Shown here one piece after another: positions 1 through 8,400 of a stretch of DNA of 64,000 nt. The position numbers and the translations under genes were made by a program. How positions within the stretch are numbered: position 1 is the first letter of the stretch; the number at the start of each line of letters is the position of its first letter. This DNA comes from Cerasibacillus quisquiliarum (GTDB taxonomy: Bacteria > Bacillota > Bacilli > Bacillales > Amphibacillaceae), in the NCBI RefSeq assembly GCF_014202495.1, contig NZ_JACHHA010000005.1, positions 156,979 to 220,978 on the forward strand. Direction: 5' to 3'. The notes under the pieces were generated by a model that did not search any database, was not told where the DNA came from, and saw only the letters and a list, made by a program, of their open reading frames with translations.

Positions 1-20
1 AAAAGGAATAACCTTCCTAT
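1..20 (-). terminator. Possible terminator of the SASP gene (at window edge)
   Basis: Read on the minus strand, a short AGGAA/TTCCT stem with a five-base loop is followed by a T run that reaches the window edge. It lies 16 bases past the stop of the small spore protein gene. The stem is only 5 bp and the T tract is cut off, so the call is weak. Confidence 0.4.
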
Positions 21-35
21 GAAGCCATTATTATT

Positions 36-242
36 TTATTGTGAGATATTTCCACCACCTAATTGTTGCTGGGCAGTCTGAACTAAGCGTTTAGTAATCT
101 CTCCACCAACAGATCCGTTAGCACGAGATGTTGTATCCGCTCCTAAATTCACACCGAATTCCTGGGCAATCTCATATTTCATTTGATCTAATGCTTGTTG
201 AACACCAGGAACTAGCAATTGGTTTGAATTGTTATTAGCCAT
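36..242 (-). CDS. Alpha/beta-type small acid-soluble spore protein
   Basis: This is a 68-residue alpha/beta-type SASP, a protein that coats DNA in the dormant spore core and is degraded at germination. The sequence shows the family hallmarks: the GPR protease site region EIAQEFGV near residues 25-32 and the C-terminal block [12 protein letters not shown] near residues 43-54, with a Gln/Asn-rich start. The ATG at 242 is chosen because AGGAGGTG sits 8 bases upstream. A longer in-frame GTG start at 251 would lie inside that ribosome binding site and is rejected. Expression by the forespore sigma factor G is expected for the family, but I could not identify a convincing sigma-G promoter. It shows that the organism forms endospores. 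Confidence 0.95.
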   Translation of the reverse strand: MANNNSNQLLVPGVQQALDQMKYEIAQEFGVNLGADTTSRANGSVGGEITKRLVQTAQQQLGGGNISQ

Positions 243-437
243 TGATATCACCTCCTGTATTCAATATTGTCCACAGTTCAAAAAATCTTATCACTGATAA
301 ACGCTGGAAATTTGCACATGAATTACCTAAATAAAAAAGCGTTTATGCAATATAATAAACTCCCTATCATATGAAGTGGTCGGCAACAGTCGTGAAACCG
401 TATTAAAACTACAATTAACATATATCTATTGCTGCAA

Positions 438-467
438 AATAAAATCCACCCCTAAAAAGGAGTGGAT
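438..467 (-). terminator. Terminator of fumC
   Basis: On the minus strand ATCCACTCC pairs with AGGGGTGGAT (one mismatch) across a T-rich loop, followed by TTTATTTT. It lies about 65 bases beyond the fumC stop codon. Confidence 0.75.
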
Positions 468-532
468 AATAGCGATACAGCATCCGAACACTGTTTTCTA
501 TTACGGACTCATTCGTAACGGTCCCAAATCAT

Positions 533-1921
533 TTATTCTTTCGGATGAGTCATATTTTTTGGGACTACATATTCATCAAATTGTTCCTCAGTTAATAAGC
601 CTAATTCAACAGCTGTTTCTTTTAATGTTGCATTATTTTCATATGCTGTTTTAGCAATTTTAGCAGCATTTTCGTAACCGATATATGGATTTAATGCGGT
701 TACAAGCATTAATGATTCATTTAAGTTCTTCTCAATATTCTCTTCATTTGGCTCGATACCACGTACACAACGCTCATCAAATGAACGCATACTATCCGCT
801 AATAATTGACATGACTGCAAGAAATTATAAGCCATTACGGGTTTAAATACGTTTAGTTCAAAATTACCTTGACTTGCTGCAAAGCCTATTGTCGCATCAT
901 TTCCCATTACTTGAGCAACAACCATCGTGACGGCCTCAGATTGAGTCGGATTTACTTTACCCGGCATAATTGAACTTCCTGGTTCATTTGAAGGAATCGT
1001 AATTTCACCAATACCACAGCGTGGACCACTTGCAAGCCATCTCACATCATTAGCAATTTTCATTAAATCTGCAGCTAACGCTTTTAATGCACCATGAGCA
1101 TAGACTAACTCATCATAACTCGTTAAAGAATGAAATTTATTTGGTGCAGAAATGAATGTTTTTCCTGTTTCTTTACTAATTGCTTCACAAACAAGCTTAG
1201 AAAAGTCAGGATGAGCATTTAGTCCAGTACCAACAGCTGTTCCACCAATAGCAAGCTCTTTTAAATGTTCAGCACTTTCTTTAATCATCATGTATGACTT
1301 TTCTAACATACGATGCCAACCACTTATTTCTTGCCCTAATGTTAGAGGTGTTGCATCTTGTAAATGTGTACGTCCAATTTTAACAATGTCGTTGAAAGCT
1401 TCCATTTTTTCTTTAACAGTTGCTTTTATTTGTTCTAATGCTGGTAAAACCGTATCTTCTAATTTTAATACAGCTGATACATGTAATGCTGTTGGATATG
1501 TATCATTTGAACTTTGCGATTTATTAACATCATCATTGGGATGTAAGACTAAATCACTTCCTTGCTCTTTCAACCATTTATTACCAACATGTGCCAGAAC
1601 CTCATTAACGTTCATATTAGATTGTGTACCACTTCCTGTTTGCCACACAACTAATGGAAAATGTTCATCTAATTTACCTTCCAACACTAAGTCAGCAGCA
1701 TATGCAATCGCTTCTGCTTTCTTCTTTTCGAGAAGACCTAGTTTACTATTTGCTTTAGCTGTACTTTTTTTCAAAATAGCAAAAGCACGAATAATTTCTT
1801 TTGGCATTTTTTCATTTCCAATCGGGAAGTTTTGTTTACTGCGTTGTGTTTGTGCCCCCCAATATTTATCCGCTGGGACTTTTACTTCACCTAATGTATC
1901 ATGTTCGATTCGAAAATCCAT
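533..1921 (-). CDS. fumC: Class II fumarate hydratase
   Basis: A 462-residue class II fumarase, the cytoplasmic TCA-cycle enzyme that interconverts fumarate and L-malate without an iron-sulfur cluster. The superfamily signature [11 protein letters not shown] is present at about residue 315, and [17 protein letters not shown] and [14 protein letters not shown] substrate loops are also visible (here [14 protein letters not shown] and [11 protein letters not shown]). The length matches the family. The start at 1921 (MDFRIEHD) follows AAAGGAGGAACTAG; a 32-codon upstream extension of the open frame has no ribosome binding site of its own. It is monocistronic, diverges from the PLC-like gene and ends at a terminator near 450. 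Confidence 0.95.
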   Translation of the reverse strand: MDFRIEHDTLGEVKVPADKYWGAQTQRSKQNFPIGNEKMPKEIIRAFAILKKSTAKANSKLGLLEKKKAEAIAYAADLVLEGKLDEHFPLVVWQTGSGTQSNMNVNEVLAHVGNKWLKEQGSDLVLHPNDDVNKSQSSNDTYPTALHVSAVLKLEDTVLPALEQIKATVKEKMEAFNDIVKIGRTHLQDATPLTLGQEISGWHRMLEKSYMMIKESAEHLKELAIGGTAVGTGLNAHPDFSKLVCEAISKETGKTFISAPNKFHSLTSYDELVYAHGALKALAADLMKIANDVRWLASGPRCGIGEITIPSNEPGSSIMPGKVNPTQSEAVTMVVAQVMGNDATIGFAASQGNFELNVFKPVMAYNFLQSCQLLADSMRSFDERCVRGIEPNEENIEKNLNESLMLVTALNPYIGYENAAKIAKTAYENNATLKETAVELGLLTEEQFDEYVVPKNMTHPKE

Positions 1922-2153
1922 CTCTAGTTCCTCCTTTGATAAGCTATACCATACACCATATATTGTACCAAATTTCTCATTAATGTCATTTGATAGTGCT
2001 AGTTTGTTACAAAACAAGTAATTTTCATTAGAAAGCTCATGTCACGTATTATTATCATTTATAATGATGTTTAAGAAAGCTGGTTATTTGAAATGTATGA
2101 TAAAAATATTATTACTTAATATAACTCTTTTATATGGGAAGGAGGGATATACA

Positions 2154-3074
2154 TTGCCTAATATATGGACACATATTCTTTTTTGTGAAGATGTTGTTGA
2201 TTCAATGAATAATACACAACATGCATATTTAACTAATGAAAGAGTCATGAAATTAGGTGCTCAAGGTCCTGATCCTTTCTTTTATTATAATTTTTGGCCT
2301 TGGTTTAAAGATGGGCCTATTCAAGAGATTGGCACATTAATTCATACAAAACGATGTGGGCCATTTTTAATTGATTTAATTAAAGGGGCTAAAGAGAGAG
2401 ATGATACTGTTCAGGCGTTTGTCTTTGGCTTTATAACGCACCATATTCTCGACCGGCACACCCATCCATATATTCATTATCGAGCTGGATATAAAAAAAA
2501 TAACCACCAGCATTTGGAAATAATCATCGACACATTAATGATGGATAAATATTATCATGTCAAAGCATGGAAATTACCTGTTATTAATGAAATAAATGTC
2601 GGTTTTTCCTTGCCTAAATCGATTGTTTCACTATTACACGAAACAATTCATAAACATTTTCCGAACAATGCACAACCGTCTAATAAATATATTCAAAAAG
2701 CTTATCGTGATTTAAAACGAGCACAACGCATTCTTTATGATCCGTATGGATGGAAAAATATCGTGTTAAAACCATTTATATCCGCCTATTCCCACCGACC
2801 AGTGACAGATGAGAAGGATTTTTTAAATCTGAATCATACTGTATGGTATCATCCTGCGACAAAAGAACCCTCGACGAAAAGTTTCATTGATTTATACAAT
2901 CAAAGTAAATTAGATGCGTGTGAAATTATGCCAATCGTCATGAATTATTGGGCATCACCCTCTCAAAAACAGCTTAAAGAACAACTAGTTGATCTAATTG
3001 GTAATATTTCTTACGACACAGGGCAACCTGTGGCTTCAGGCTTGGAAAATAAATACTGTGAGCCTCTGTTATGA
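2154..3074 (+). CDS. Zinc-dependent phospholipase C-like protein
   Basis: A protein of about 306 residues resembling the zinc-dependent phospholipase C family (Pfam Zn_dep_PLPC). The visible family traits are the N-terminal WTHILF stretch and the histidine-rich core HHILDRHTHPYIHY, which supply candidate zinc ligands. No signal peptide is evident from the chosen start, so it may be cytoplasmic, unlike secreted alpha-toxin-type enzymes. The start is TTG at 2154, because GGAAGGAGGG lies 7 bases upstream. Longer versions starting at 2064 would add a hydrophobic 30-residue leader but lack a ribosome binding site. The substrate is unknown. It is a single gene, ended by a bidirectional terminator shared with the convergent transporter gene. 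Confidence 0.75.
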   Translation: MPNIWTHILFCEDVVDSMNNTQHAYLTNERVMKLGAQGPDPFFYYNFWPWFKDGPIQEIGTLIHTKRCGPFLIDLIKGAKERDDTVQAFVFGFITHHILDRHTHPYIHYRAGYKKNNHQHLEIIIDTLMMDKYYHVKAWKLPVINEINVGFSLPKSIVSLLHETIHKHFPNNAQPSNKYIQKAYRDLKRAQRILYDPYGWKNIVLKPFISAYSHRPVTDEKDFLNLNHTVWYHPATKEPSTKSFIDLYNQSKLDACEIMPIVMNYWASPSQKQLKEQLVDLIGNISYDTGQPVASGLENKYCEPLL

Positions 3075-3080
3075 ATAAAA

Positions 3081-3110
3081 AAAGTCAGGTGAATGACCTG
3101 ACTTTTAGCT
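3081..3110. terminator. Bidirectional terminator between PLC-like and UMF1 genes
   Basis: A 10-bp perfect stem (AAAGTCAGGT / ACCTGACTTT) with a 5-base loop is flanked by A and T tracts, between two convergent genes. It overlaps the stop codon of the minus-strand transporter. Confidence 0.85.
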
Positions 3111-4382
3111 TGCTTTTTTTCCATTAACTTCTTTCATACCTTTTTCAATATTAACGCATTTCAATAAAATAATACCCGCTAAGAAGAAGAAAATAAGTGA
3201 AATAATCCCGAGTCGACTAGACCCTGTTAATTGACCAACTAACGCAAATACAAATGGCCCAAAAACAGCAGAAAACTTGGCCGACACACCGTAAAACCCA
3301 AAAAATTCTGCTCGCTTATTTTCTGGAACTAAACGTCCATATAACGAACGACTTAATGATTGTGCTCCTCCTTGAACGAATCCGACACATATAGCAAGTA
3401 AATAAAAATGAATTGCGGTTGACATGAAATACCCAAATATAACAATTCCCATATAGATGAAAAGTGATAGCATTAATGCTGGTTTCACCGAGATTTTCTT
3501 CGCTAGCCAACCGAAAAAGAAAGTACAAGGTATGCCGATGAACTGCGTGATTAATAGAGCTGCAATTAAATCATTCTGATCAATATTAATATCTCTTCCA
3601 TAAATTGTTGCCATTTTAATGATTGTTGAAATACCGTCATTATATAACCAAAAAGCTAATAAAAAAAGTAATAATTGCTTATACTTTGTGATTTCTTTTA
3701 TTGTCTCACCTAACCGTGAAAAACCTATAACAATATATGATTGGTCGCGTTTAATTGCTGGTTTTCTTTCTTCTTGGATATTTTTAAATAAAGGAATTGA
3801 AAAAATAAACCACCAAACTCCTACAGATGCAAACGAAACCTGACTAGCTACAGTAGCATTCGGTAGACCAAACCAGTCATGCTTTAATATCATTAACAAG
3901 TTTATAGCTAGCAGTACACCACCACCAACGTATCCCCAAGCATATCCTGCCGCTGATACACGGTCCATTTCTTTTCCTTCTGCGATTTCGGGTAAAAAAG
4001 CATCGTAGAAGACATTTCCACCAGAAAAGCCAATCGTACCTATAATTAATAATATAGAGGCGAATATGTAATCCCCTTCACCGACAAAAGCTAATAAAAT
4101 ACTAGCAATAACACCCATATAACAAAAGAACCTTAAAAACTTTTTCTTTGCAGCAGAAAAATCACTAATTGCACCTAATATGGGACCTAATATAGCTACG
4201 ATTAATGCGGCTATAGATTGAGAATATCCCCAGTAGCTAGTTGCCAGATGACTTTCCAAACCTTTAGCAGCAACATCATAATAAAATGTTGGTAGAACAG
4301 CAGCCATAATTGTCGTAGCAAATGCAGAGTTACCAAAATCATATAGTACCCAGCCTAATGTCTGCTTTTTCTTTGATTTCAT
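3105..4382 (-). CDS. MFS transporter, UMF1/Atg22-like family (YxiO-like)
   Basis: A 425-residue polytopic membrane protein of the major facilitator superfamily that resembles the UMF1/Atg22-like group, to which B. subtilis YxiO belongs. The sequence begins with a short basic stretch and the motif GWVLYDFGNSAFATT, which is characteristic of this group, and shows about 12 hydrophobic segments; a GFSGGNVFYDAFLPE loop is typical as well. The substrate is not known for the bacterial members; fungal Atg22 exports amino acids from the vacuole. The ATG at 4382 has AAAGGAGGAATAG upstream. It is a single gene. Confidence 0.85.
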   Translation of the reverse strand: MKSKKKQTLGWVLYDFGNSAFATTIMAAVLPTFYYDVAAKGLESHLATSYWGYSQSIAALIVAILGPILGAISDFSAAKKKFLRFFCYMGVIASILLAFVGEGDYIFASILLIIGTIGFSGGNVFYDAFLPEIAEGKEMDRVSAAGYAWGYVGGGVLLAINLLMILKHDWFGLPNATVASQVSFASVGVWWFIFSIPLFKNIQEERKPAIKRDQSYIVIGFSRLGETIKEITKYKQLLLFLLAFWLYNDGISTIIKMATIYGRDINIDQNDLIAALLITQFIGIPCTFFFGWLAKKISVKPALMLSLFIYMGIVIFGYFMSTAIHFYLLAICVGFVQGGAQSLSRSLYGRLVPENKRAEFFGFYGVSAKFSAVFGPFVFALVGQLTGSSRLGIISLIFFFLAGIILLKCVNIEKGMKEVNGKKAS

Positions 4383-4587
4383 ATAGCCTATTCCTCCTTT
4401 CTTTTAGCATATCAAAAGAACAACTTGATTATTATTAATTTTTTGTTAAATATATCTTGGATGAAAGCAATATAAATAACACATAAATTCCCTAGGTTAA
4501 TAAGAAAGTTTTATGACCAACGATGAGTTGTATTCGATTGTATATACACTTTGACATTATTAATTAGCACACTATCTCCCAAGCACT

Positions 4588-4821
4588 TTATTCCCAAACA
4601 TATTGTTTATAAAGTTCACTATACCTTTGGAAAGCTTCCTGATCACCGGAATCAATAGCTTTATTTAAAATGTCCATAAGATGATGTTTATTCCGTATAA
4701 AACACAATTCATCTAATAATAATCGAGCAGATAGCATCATTTCAAATGAAATTTCTCGTTTTGCTTGAACACGGTTTCCTCTATAACGTTTGAAACGATA
4801 TATTGTTTTTTCTTTATTCAT
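4588..4821 (-). CDS. Small IDEAL-domain protein
   Basis: A 77-residue basic protein whose C-terminal half fits the IDEAL domain: a helix ending in LLLDEL, then AIDSGDQEAFQRYSELYKQ, matching the usual pattern of acidic and alanine-leucine positions. IDEAL proteins are small Firmicutes proteins, some of which act as protein-protein adaptors (for example the competence regulator family of B. subtilis). The N-terminal third is rich in Lys and Arg. The start is supported by GAGGAGTGATATGTC before ATG. The function is unknown; the family call rests on pattern recall. Confidence 0.65.
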   Translation of the reverse strand: MNKEKTIYRFKRYRGNRVQAKREISFEMMLSARLLLDELCFIRNKHHLMDILNKAIDSGDQEAFQRYSELYKQYVWE

Positions 4822-5014
4822 GACATATCACTCCTCGTGTCCCTTTTTCTACATTATCCTAAATGTTTAGAATAATTTCAATAGAATAATTGAAAAATAA
4901 ATAAAATTTATTTTAAAACTTGATTTTTCTATGCTTATGTCGCGATTATGATGTCTTAATCATTAATTTCTTATGTTGTTCTCATTTCTGAATTTTACTT
5001 CATTTTAAAAACAG

Positions 5015-5044
5015 TTGACAATCAGGATAATAACAGTGTATATT
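5015..5044 (+). promoter_or_regulatory. Sigma-A promoter of the T-box/NhaC unit
   Basis: TTGACA at 5015-5020 and TATATT at 5039-5044 are separated by 18 bases, which places the transcript start just before stem I of the T-box leader. Confidence 0.75.
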
Positions 5045-5074
5045 ATTTTTTAATATTTAAAGTCGAATATTCGT

Positions 5075-5275
5075 TATCCTGAAATGACCGAGTAGTTGAT
5101 TTCTGAGCAGTCTAAGAGACAAGACGGATGGTGCAAGTCTTGGCAGGAAATCAATCGAAATACACATTTCATCAAAAGGATATAGCTAAGTAAGTGGCCA
5201 ATTGACGTCATTGGCAACCAGGGTGGTACCGCGGAGTATGCTTCGTCCCTTTCACTAGGGATGAAGCTTTTTTAT
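5075..5275 (+). ncRNA. T-box riboswitch, tyrosine specifier (UAC)
   Basis: A T-box leader that senses uncharged tRNA. The T-box sequence AGGGTGGTACCGCG is intact at 5220-5233. Stem I is closed by GAAATG (5081-5086) with CATTTC (5165-5170), and a second helix pairs TTGATTTC with GAAATCAA. AGTA at 5091 forms the usual loop-E-like element opposite the specifier. The specifier reads TAC at 5161-5163 followed by A, so tRNA-Tyr is the predicted effector; the frame-shifted reading ACA (Thr) is less likely because the next base is not a purine. The intrinsic terminator at 5240-5275 is the regulated step. The target is the NhaC gene downstream. Confidence 0.9.
5240..5275 (+). terminator. Regulated T-box terminator
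   Basis: GCTTCGTCCCT pairs with AGGGATGAAGC and is followed by TTTTTTA. The 5' arm begins just after the T-box sequence, so antiterminator formation by uncharged tRNA would disrupt it. Confidence 0.9.
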
Positions 5276-5303
5276 TTTATTAAAATTAAAAGGAGGAGTA
5301 TGA

Positions 5304-6686
5304 ATGTTTCCAATCCAAGCGAAGTACAAACCACATGTGTTCGAAGCTGTCATTATTTTCATGATTCTAGTAGGGATGATTAGTTATTATATTATCGGGA
5401 TTGGGACAGTCCCACATATTCCTATTTTATTAGGTATATTTTTTCTAATTATTTATGGATTAATTCATAGAATTACTTTCCGTGACTTACATGCTGGTAT
5501 GCTTGAAGGGGCAAGAAATAGTTTAGGAGCGTTGTTTTTGTTTTTATTAATTGGTGTATTAATGAGTAGCTGGATTATAAGCGGAACAATTCCAGCATTA
5601 ATCGACTTAGGTTTTTCAATTGTGACTGGAAAATGGTTCTATGCGATCGTTTTCACAGTCACCGCCATTATTGGGGTGTCACTCGGAAGTTCATTAACGA
5701 CAGCTGCAACAATCGGTGTCGCTTTCATCGGAATAGGTCAAGCGCTAGATGCTTCTTTAGCTATAACAGCTGGAGCAATCGTTTCAGGAGCTTTTTTCGG
5801 TGATAAGATGTCACCTTTATCTGATACAACGAACTTAGCTTCTACGATTGTTAAAGTTGATTTGTTTGATCATATTAAGCATATGAGCTTAACAACGATA
5901 CCAGCATTTATGATTTCATTTATCTTATTTATCTTTCTATCTCCTAAAACAGGAGCGAAAATTGATACAACAACAGCATATATGAATGCTTTACAATCAA
6001 CTGGATTGATTCATTGGACATCATGGTTACCATTATTAGTACTCGTGATAGCTGTTTTATTTAAAATGTCCGCTTTTATGTCGATTACAATGAGCAGTTT
6101 ATTAGCAACGATACTCGCTATTATGACAAAAACGATTTCCTTCAATGGCGTATGGGATATATGGTTTAAAGGTTATACGGCAACAACTGACTTTGAGCCT
6201 GTTAATACACTCCTTTCTAAAGGTGGAATAGAAAGTATGTTTTTCACGATGTCCCTTGTCATTTTAGCACTTGGATTTGGTGGACTTCTATTTGTAACAG
6301 GTATTATTCCATCTATTCTAGAGACGTTACAACGGAAGTTACAACGTGTCCGTTCCATTATTGTATCAACAGCTTTAACTGCAATTGGAATAAACGTTTT
6401 AATAGGTGAACAATATTTATCCATTTTATTAACAGGTGAAACATATAAAAATTTATACAATAAAGTTGGCTTATCAAACAAAGCTTTGTCACGGACTTTA
6501 GAAGATGCAGGAACAGTCATTAACCCTCTCGTTCCTTGGAGTGTATGTGGTGTGTTTATAGCTGATGTACTCGGTGTTCCTGTTCTCACTTACTTACCAT
6601 TTGCCTTCTTCTGTTTATTAAGTCCATTGATTACTGTGATCTTTGGCGGTAAATCGAATAGTGCACAAATTCAAAAGCAAGCATAA
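5304..6686 (+). CDS. NhaC-family antiporter/transporter (YheL-like), probable tyrosine-linked carrier
   Basis: A 460-residue membrane protein of the NhaC family with about 11-12 hydrophobic segments. The conserved core is visible as GVSLGSSLTTAATIG and GAFFGDKMSPLSDTTNLA, with charged residues inside membrane segments. Family members are annotated as Na+/H+ antiporters. The tyrosine T-box directly upstream argues that this one moves tyrosine or an analogue, as has been proposed for T-box-controlled YheL proteins. That assignment is an inference from regulation and is not visible in the protein itself. AAAAGGAGGAGT precedes the ATG. It is a single gene ended by a strong bidirectional terminator. 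Confidence 0.88.
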   Translation: MFPIQAKYKPHVFEAVIIFMILVGMISYYIIGIGTVPHIPILLGIFFLIIYGLIHRITFRDLHAGMLEGARNSLGALFLFLLIGVLMSSWIISGTIPALIDLGFSIVTGKWFYAIVFTVTAIIGVSLGSSLTTAATIGVAFIGIGQALDASLAITAGAIVSGAFFGDKMSPLSDTTNLASTIVKVDLFDHIKHMSLTTIPAFMISFILFIFLSPKTGAKIDTTTAYMNALQSTGLIHWTSWLPLLVLVIAVLFKMSAFMSITMSSLLATILAIMTKTISFNGVWDIWFKGYTATTDFEPVNTLLSKGGIESMFFTMSLVILALGFGGLLFVTGIIPSILETLQRKLQRVRSIIVSTALTAIGINVLIGEQYLSILLTGETYKNLYNKVGLSNKALSRTLEDAGTVINPLVPWSVCGVFIADVLGVPVLTYLPFAFFCLLSPLITVIFGGKSNSAQIQKQA

Positions 6687-6718
6687 AAAAATCCTAGGGA
6701 AAGCCCTAGGATTTTTTA
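6686..6718. terminator. Bidirectional terminator between NhaC and map genes
   Basis: AATCCTAGGG pairs with CCCTAGGATT around an AAAG loop, with A and T tracts on the two sides, between convergent genes. Confidence 0.92.
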
Positions 6719-7489
6719 TTTATCTAATGTAGGTATTTCACGATCTTGTTCAGTTAAAATAATCGGATCTCCTTTCGTAATAACAATCGTATGTTCATAT
6801 TGTGCAGACCGACCTTTATCAACTGTACGCGCTGTCCAACCATTAGCATCCATTTTACTTTTCCAATCACCTTCGTTTAACATCGGTTCAATGGTGATAG
6901 TCATACCTTCTTTTAAACGTAAACCTTTACCCTTTTCTCCATAATGAGGAACGTATGGACTTTCATGAATCGTTGGTCCGATTCCATGACCAGTAAAGTC
7001 GCGCACGACAGAGAAACCTTCTTTTTCCGCATATGTCTGAATCGCATGCCCTATATCACCTAGGCGATTCCCATGCCTTGCTTGTTCAATTCCTTTATAT
7101 AATGCTGTTTTTGTCACTTCCATTAAACGTTTACCTTGTTCATCAACTTCTCCGACAGCATAAGTCCAAGCCGAATCGGCAAGACCACCGTTTAAATTGA
7201 CTACCATATCAATCGTGACAATATCACCATCTTTTAGAGGTTCATGACGTGGAAAACCATGACAGATTTCATCATTAATCGAAGCGCATGTGGCATACTT
7301 ATATCCTTGATAACCCTTTTGTTCTGGGGTTGCACCATGCTTTTTTAAAAAATCACCAACAAATTGTTCAATTTCCATTGTTGTTATGCCTGGCTTAATC
7401 ATTTTTGCAATTTCTTTATGTGTGAGCACAAGCAAATCAGCAGCCTTTTGCATTTGTACAATTTCACGTTTACTTTTCCGTGTAATCAT
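6716..7489 (-). CDS. map: Type I methionine aminopeptidase
   Basis: A 257-residue type I methionine aminopeptidase, which removes the initiator methionine from nascent proteins. All five dinuclear metal ligands can be read: D94 and D105 (TIDMVVNLNGGLADSAW), H168 (TGHGIG), E201 (TIEPM) and E232 (YEHTI), plus the substrate-contacting H77 (CHGFP). It is not next to ribosomal protein genes, where the main map gene of Bacillaceae lies, so it is probably the second copy, equivalent to B. subtilis YflG/MapB; this is inferred from context. It ends at the terminator shared with the NhaC gene. Confidence 0.93.
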   Translation of the reverse strand: MITRKSKREIVQMQKAADLLVLTHKEIAKMIKPGITTMEIEQFVGDFLKKHGATPEQKGYQGYKYATCASINDEICHGFPRHEPLKDGDIVTIDMVVNLNGGLADSAWTYAVGEVDEQGKRLMEVTKTALYKGIEQARHGNRLGDIGHAIQTYAEKEGFSVVRDFTGHGIGPTIHESPYVPHYGEKGKGLRLKEGMTITIEPMLNEGDWKSKMDANGWTARTVDKGRSAQYEHTIVITKGDPIILTEQDREIPTLDK

Positions 7490-7599
7490 TTATGACTCCC
7501 TTTCCCAACATAATCAAATAACCTATTAATCAGCTTATTAAAAAACTATTTAAAGTTTACCACAAACAAATCATTCCTGCAGTCCCGTTCAATCCGAGA

Positions 7600-7632
7600 A
7601 AAAATCTGCCATATTGCAAGCAGATTTTTTGA
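7600..7632 (-). terminator. Terminator of the dipeptidase-SDR operon
   Basis: AAAAATCTGC pairs with GCAGATTTTT. The hairpin lies directly after the SDR stop on the minus strand and is followed by a T-rich tail on that strand. Confidence 0.85.
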
Positions 7633-7633
7633 A

Positions 7634-8386
7634 TTATAAATAATTTCGAGCATCATATATTTTTCCATTAGAAAGTTGCTCTTCAAATAATATATACATA
7701 AGAATTTGTGCAATCTCTTCTGGCTGACGTAACAACTTATTATCCTTATATTGAATAAATGTATCTACTTCATCAAATGCTTCACGCGTGCTTTTGCGAA
7801 TTTCAGTTTGCATCTCTGTATCCATAATACCAGGACTTAACCCAATAATCATATGATTTGTTTTTAAGTTTTTCTGTTCTAAAGCGACTGTTTCAATATA
7901 ACGGTTCATTGCGGCTTTCGTACTACAATAAGCGCTCCAACCATGTACTGCACGTTCTGCTGCACCTGATGTAATAATCGTATTTATCATCGTCCCACGC
8001 TTTTGATTTAGAACATGTAACAAATAATTCGTTATCATCATCGGTGTTGTTAAATTTACTTGAACATGTTTTGCTAGTTGATATGGATCTATTTTTGCTG
8101 CTTGATGAATCGGTTCAATCATTGCCGCATTATTAATTAAATAAACCTTTTGATTCTTTTTTAATTGAGCAGCGATTTGTTTCATCACTGCCATTGTTTC
8201 ATGATGATTACTTAAATCACATGTCATATGTTGATAAGACGTTTGATATTCAATAGCTAGTCGGGATAGGTTTTTATTTTCATGTCGGGATAGGCCAATG
8301 ACACGTATTTTCTTTTTTAAAAATAATGTGGCTATATGATGGCCAAGGCCCCTTGATGTCCCTGTTATGACTGCTAATTTACTCAT
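7634..8386 (-). CDS. Short-chain dehydrogenase, benzil reductase (YueD) type
   Basis: A 250-residue short-chain dehydrogenase/reductase. Visible elements are the nucleotide-binding TGTSRGLG (8-15), NNAA (85-88), the catalytic Ser140 in TSGAAE, and YxxxK (Y153, K157) in SAYCSTK. The stretch SPGIMDTEMQ and the C-terminal GKIYDARNYL closely recall B. subtilis YueD, an (S)-benzoin-forming benzil reductase; the physiological substrate is unknown. The start is ATG 8386, preceded by a G-rich ribosome binding site GGGGGGCG. It lies 14 bases after the dipeptidase gene, so the two are probably cotranscribed, with the dipeptidase first. Confidence 0.85.
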   Translation of the reverse strand: MSKLAVITGTSRGLGHHIATLFLKKKIRVIGLSRHENKNLSRLAIEYQTSYQHMTCDLSNHHETMAVMKQIAAQLKKNQKVYLINNAAMIEPIHQAAKIDPYQLAKHVQVNLTTPMMITNYLLHVLNQKRGTMINTIITSGAAERAVHGWSAYCSTKAAMNRYIETVALEQKNLKTNHMIIGLSPGIMDTEMQTEIRKSTREAFDEVDTFIQYKDNKLLRQPEEIAQILMYILFEEQLSNGKIYDARNYL

Positions 8387-8400
8387 TTCTACGCCCCCCC

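Noticed and set aside
1290..2021. 243-residue open frame opposite fumC
   Set aside because: It is a shadow of the fumarase gene on the other strand, has no ribosome binding site and shows no domain.
6173..6589. 138-residue open frame opposite the NhaC gene
   Set aside because: Antisense shadow of a well-supported membrane protein gene, low-complexity translation and no ribosome binding site.
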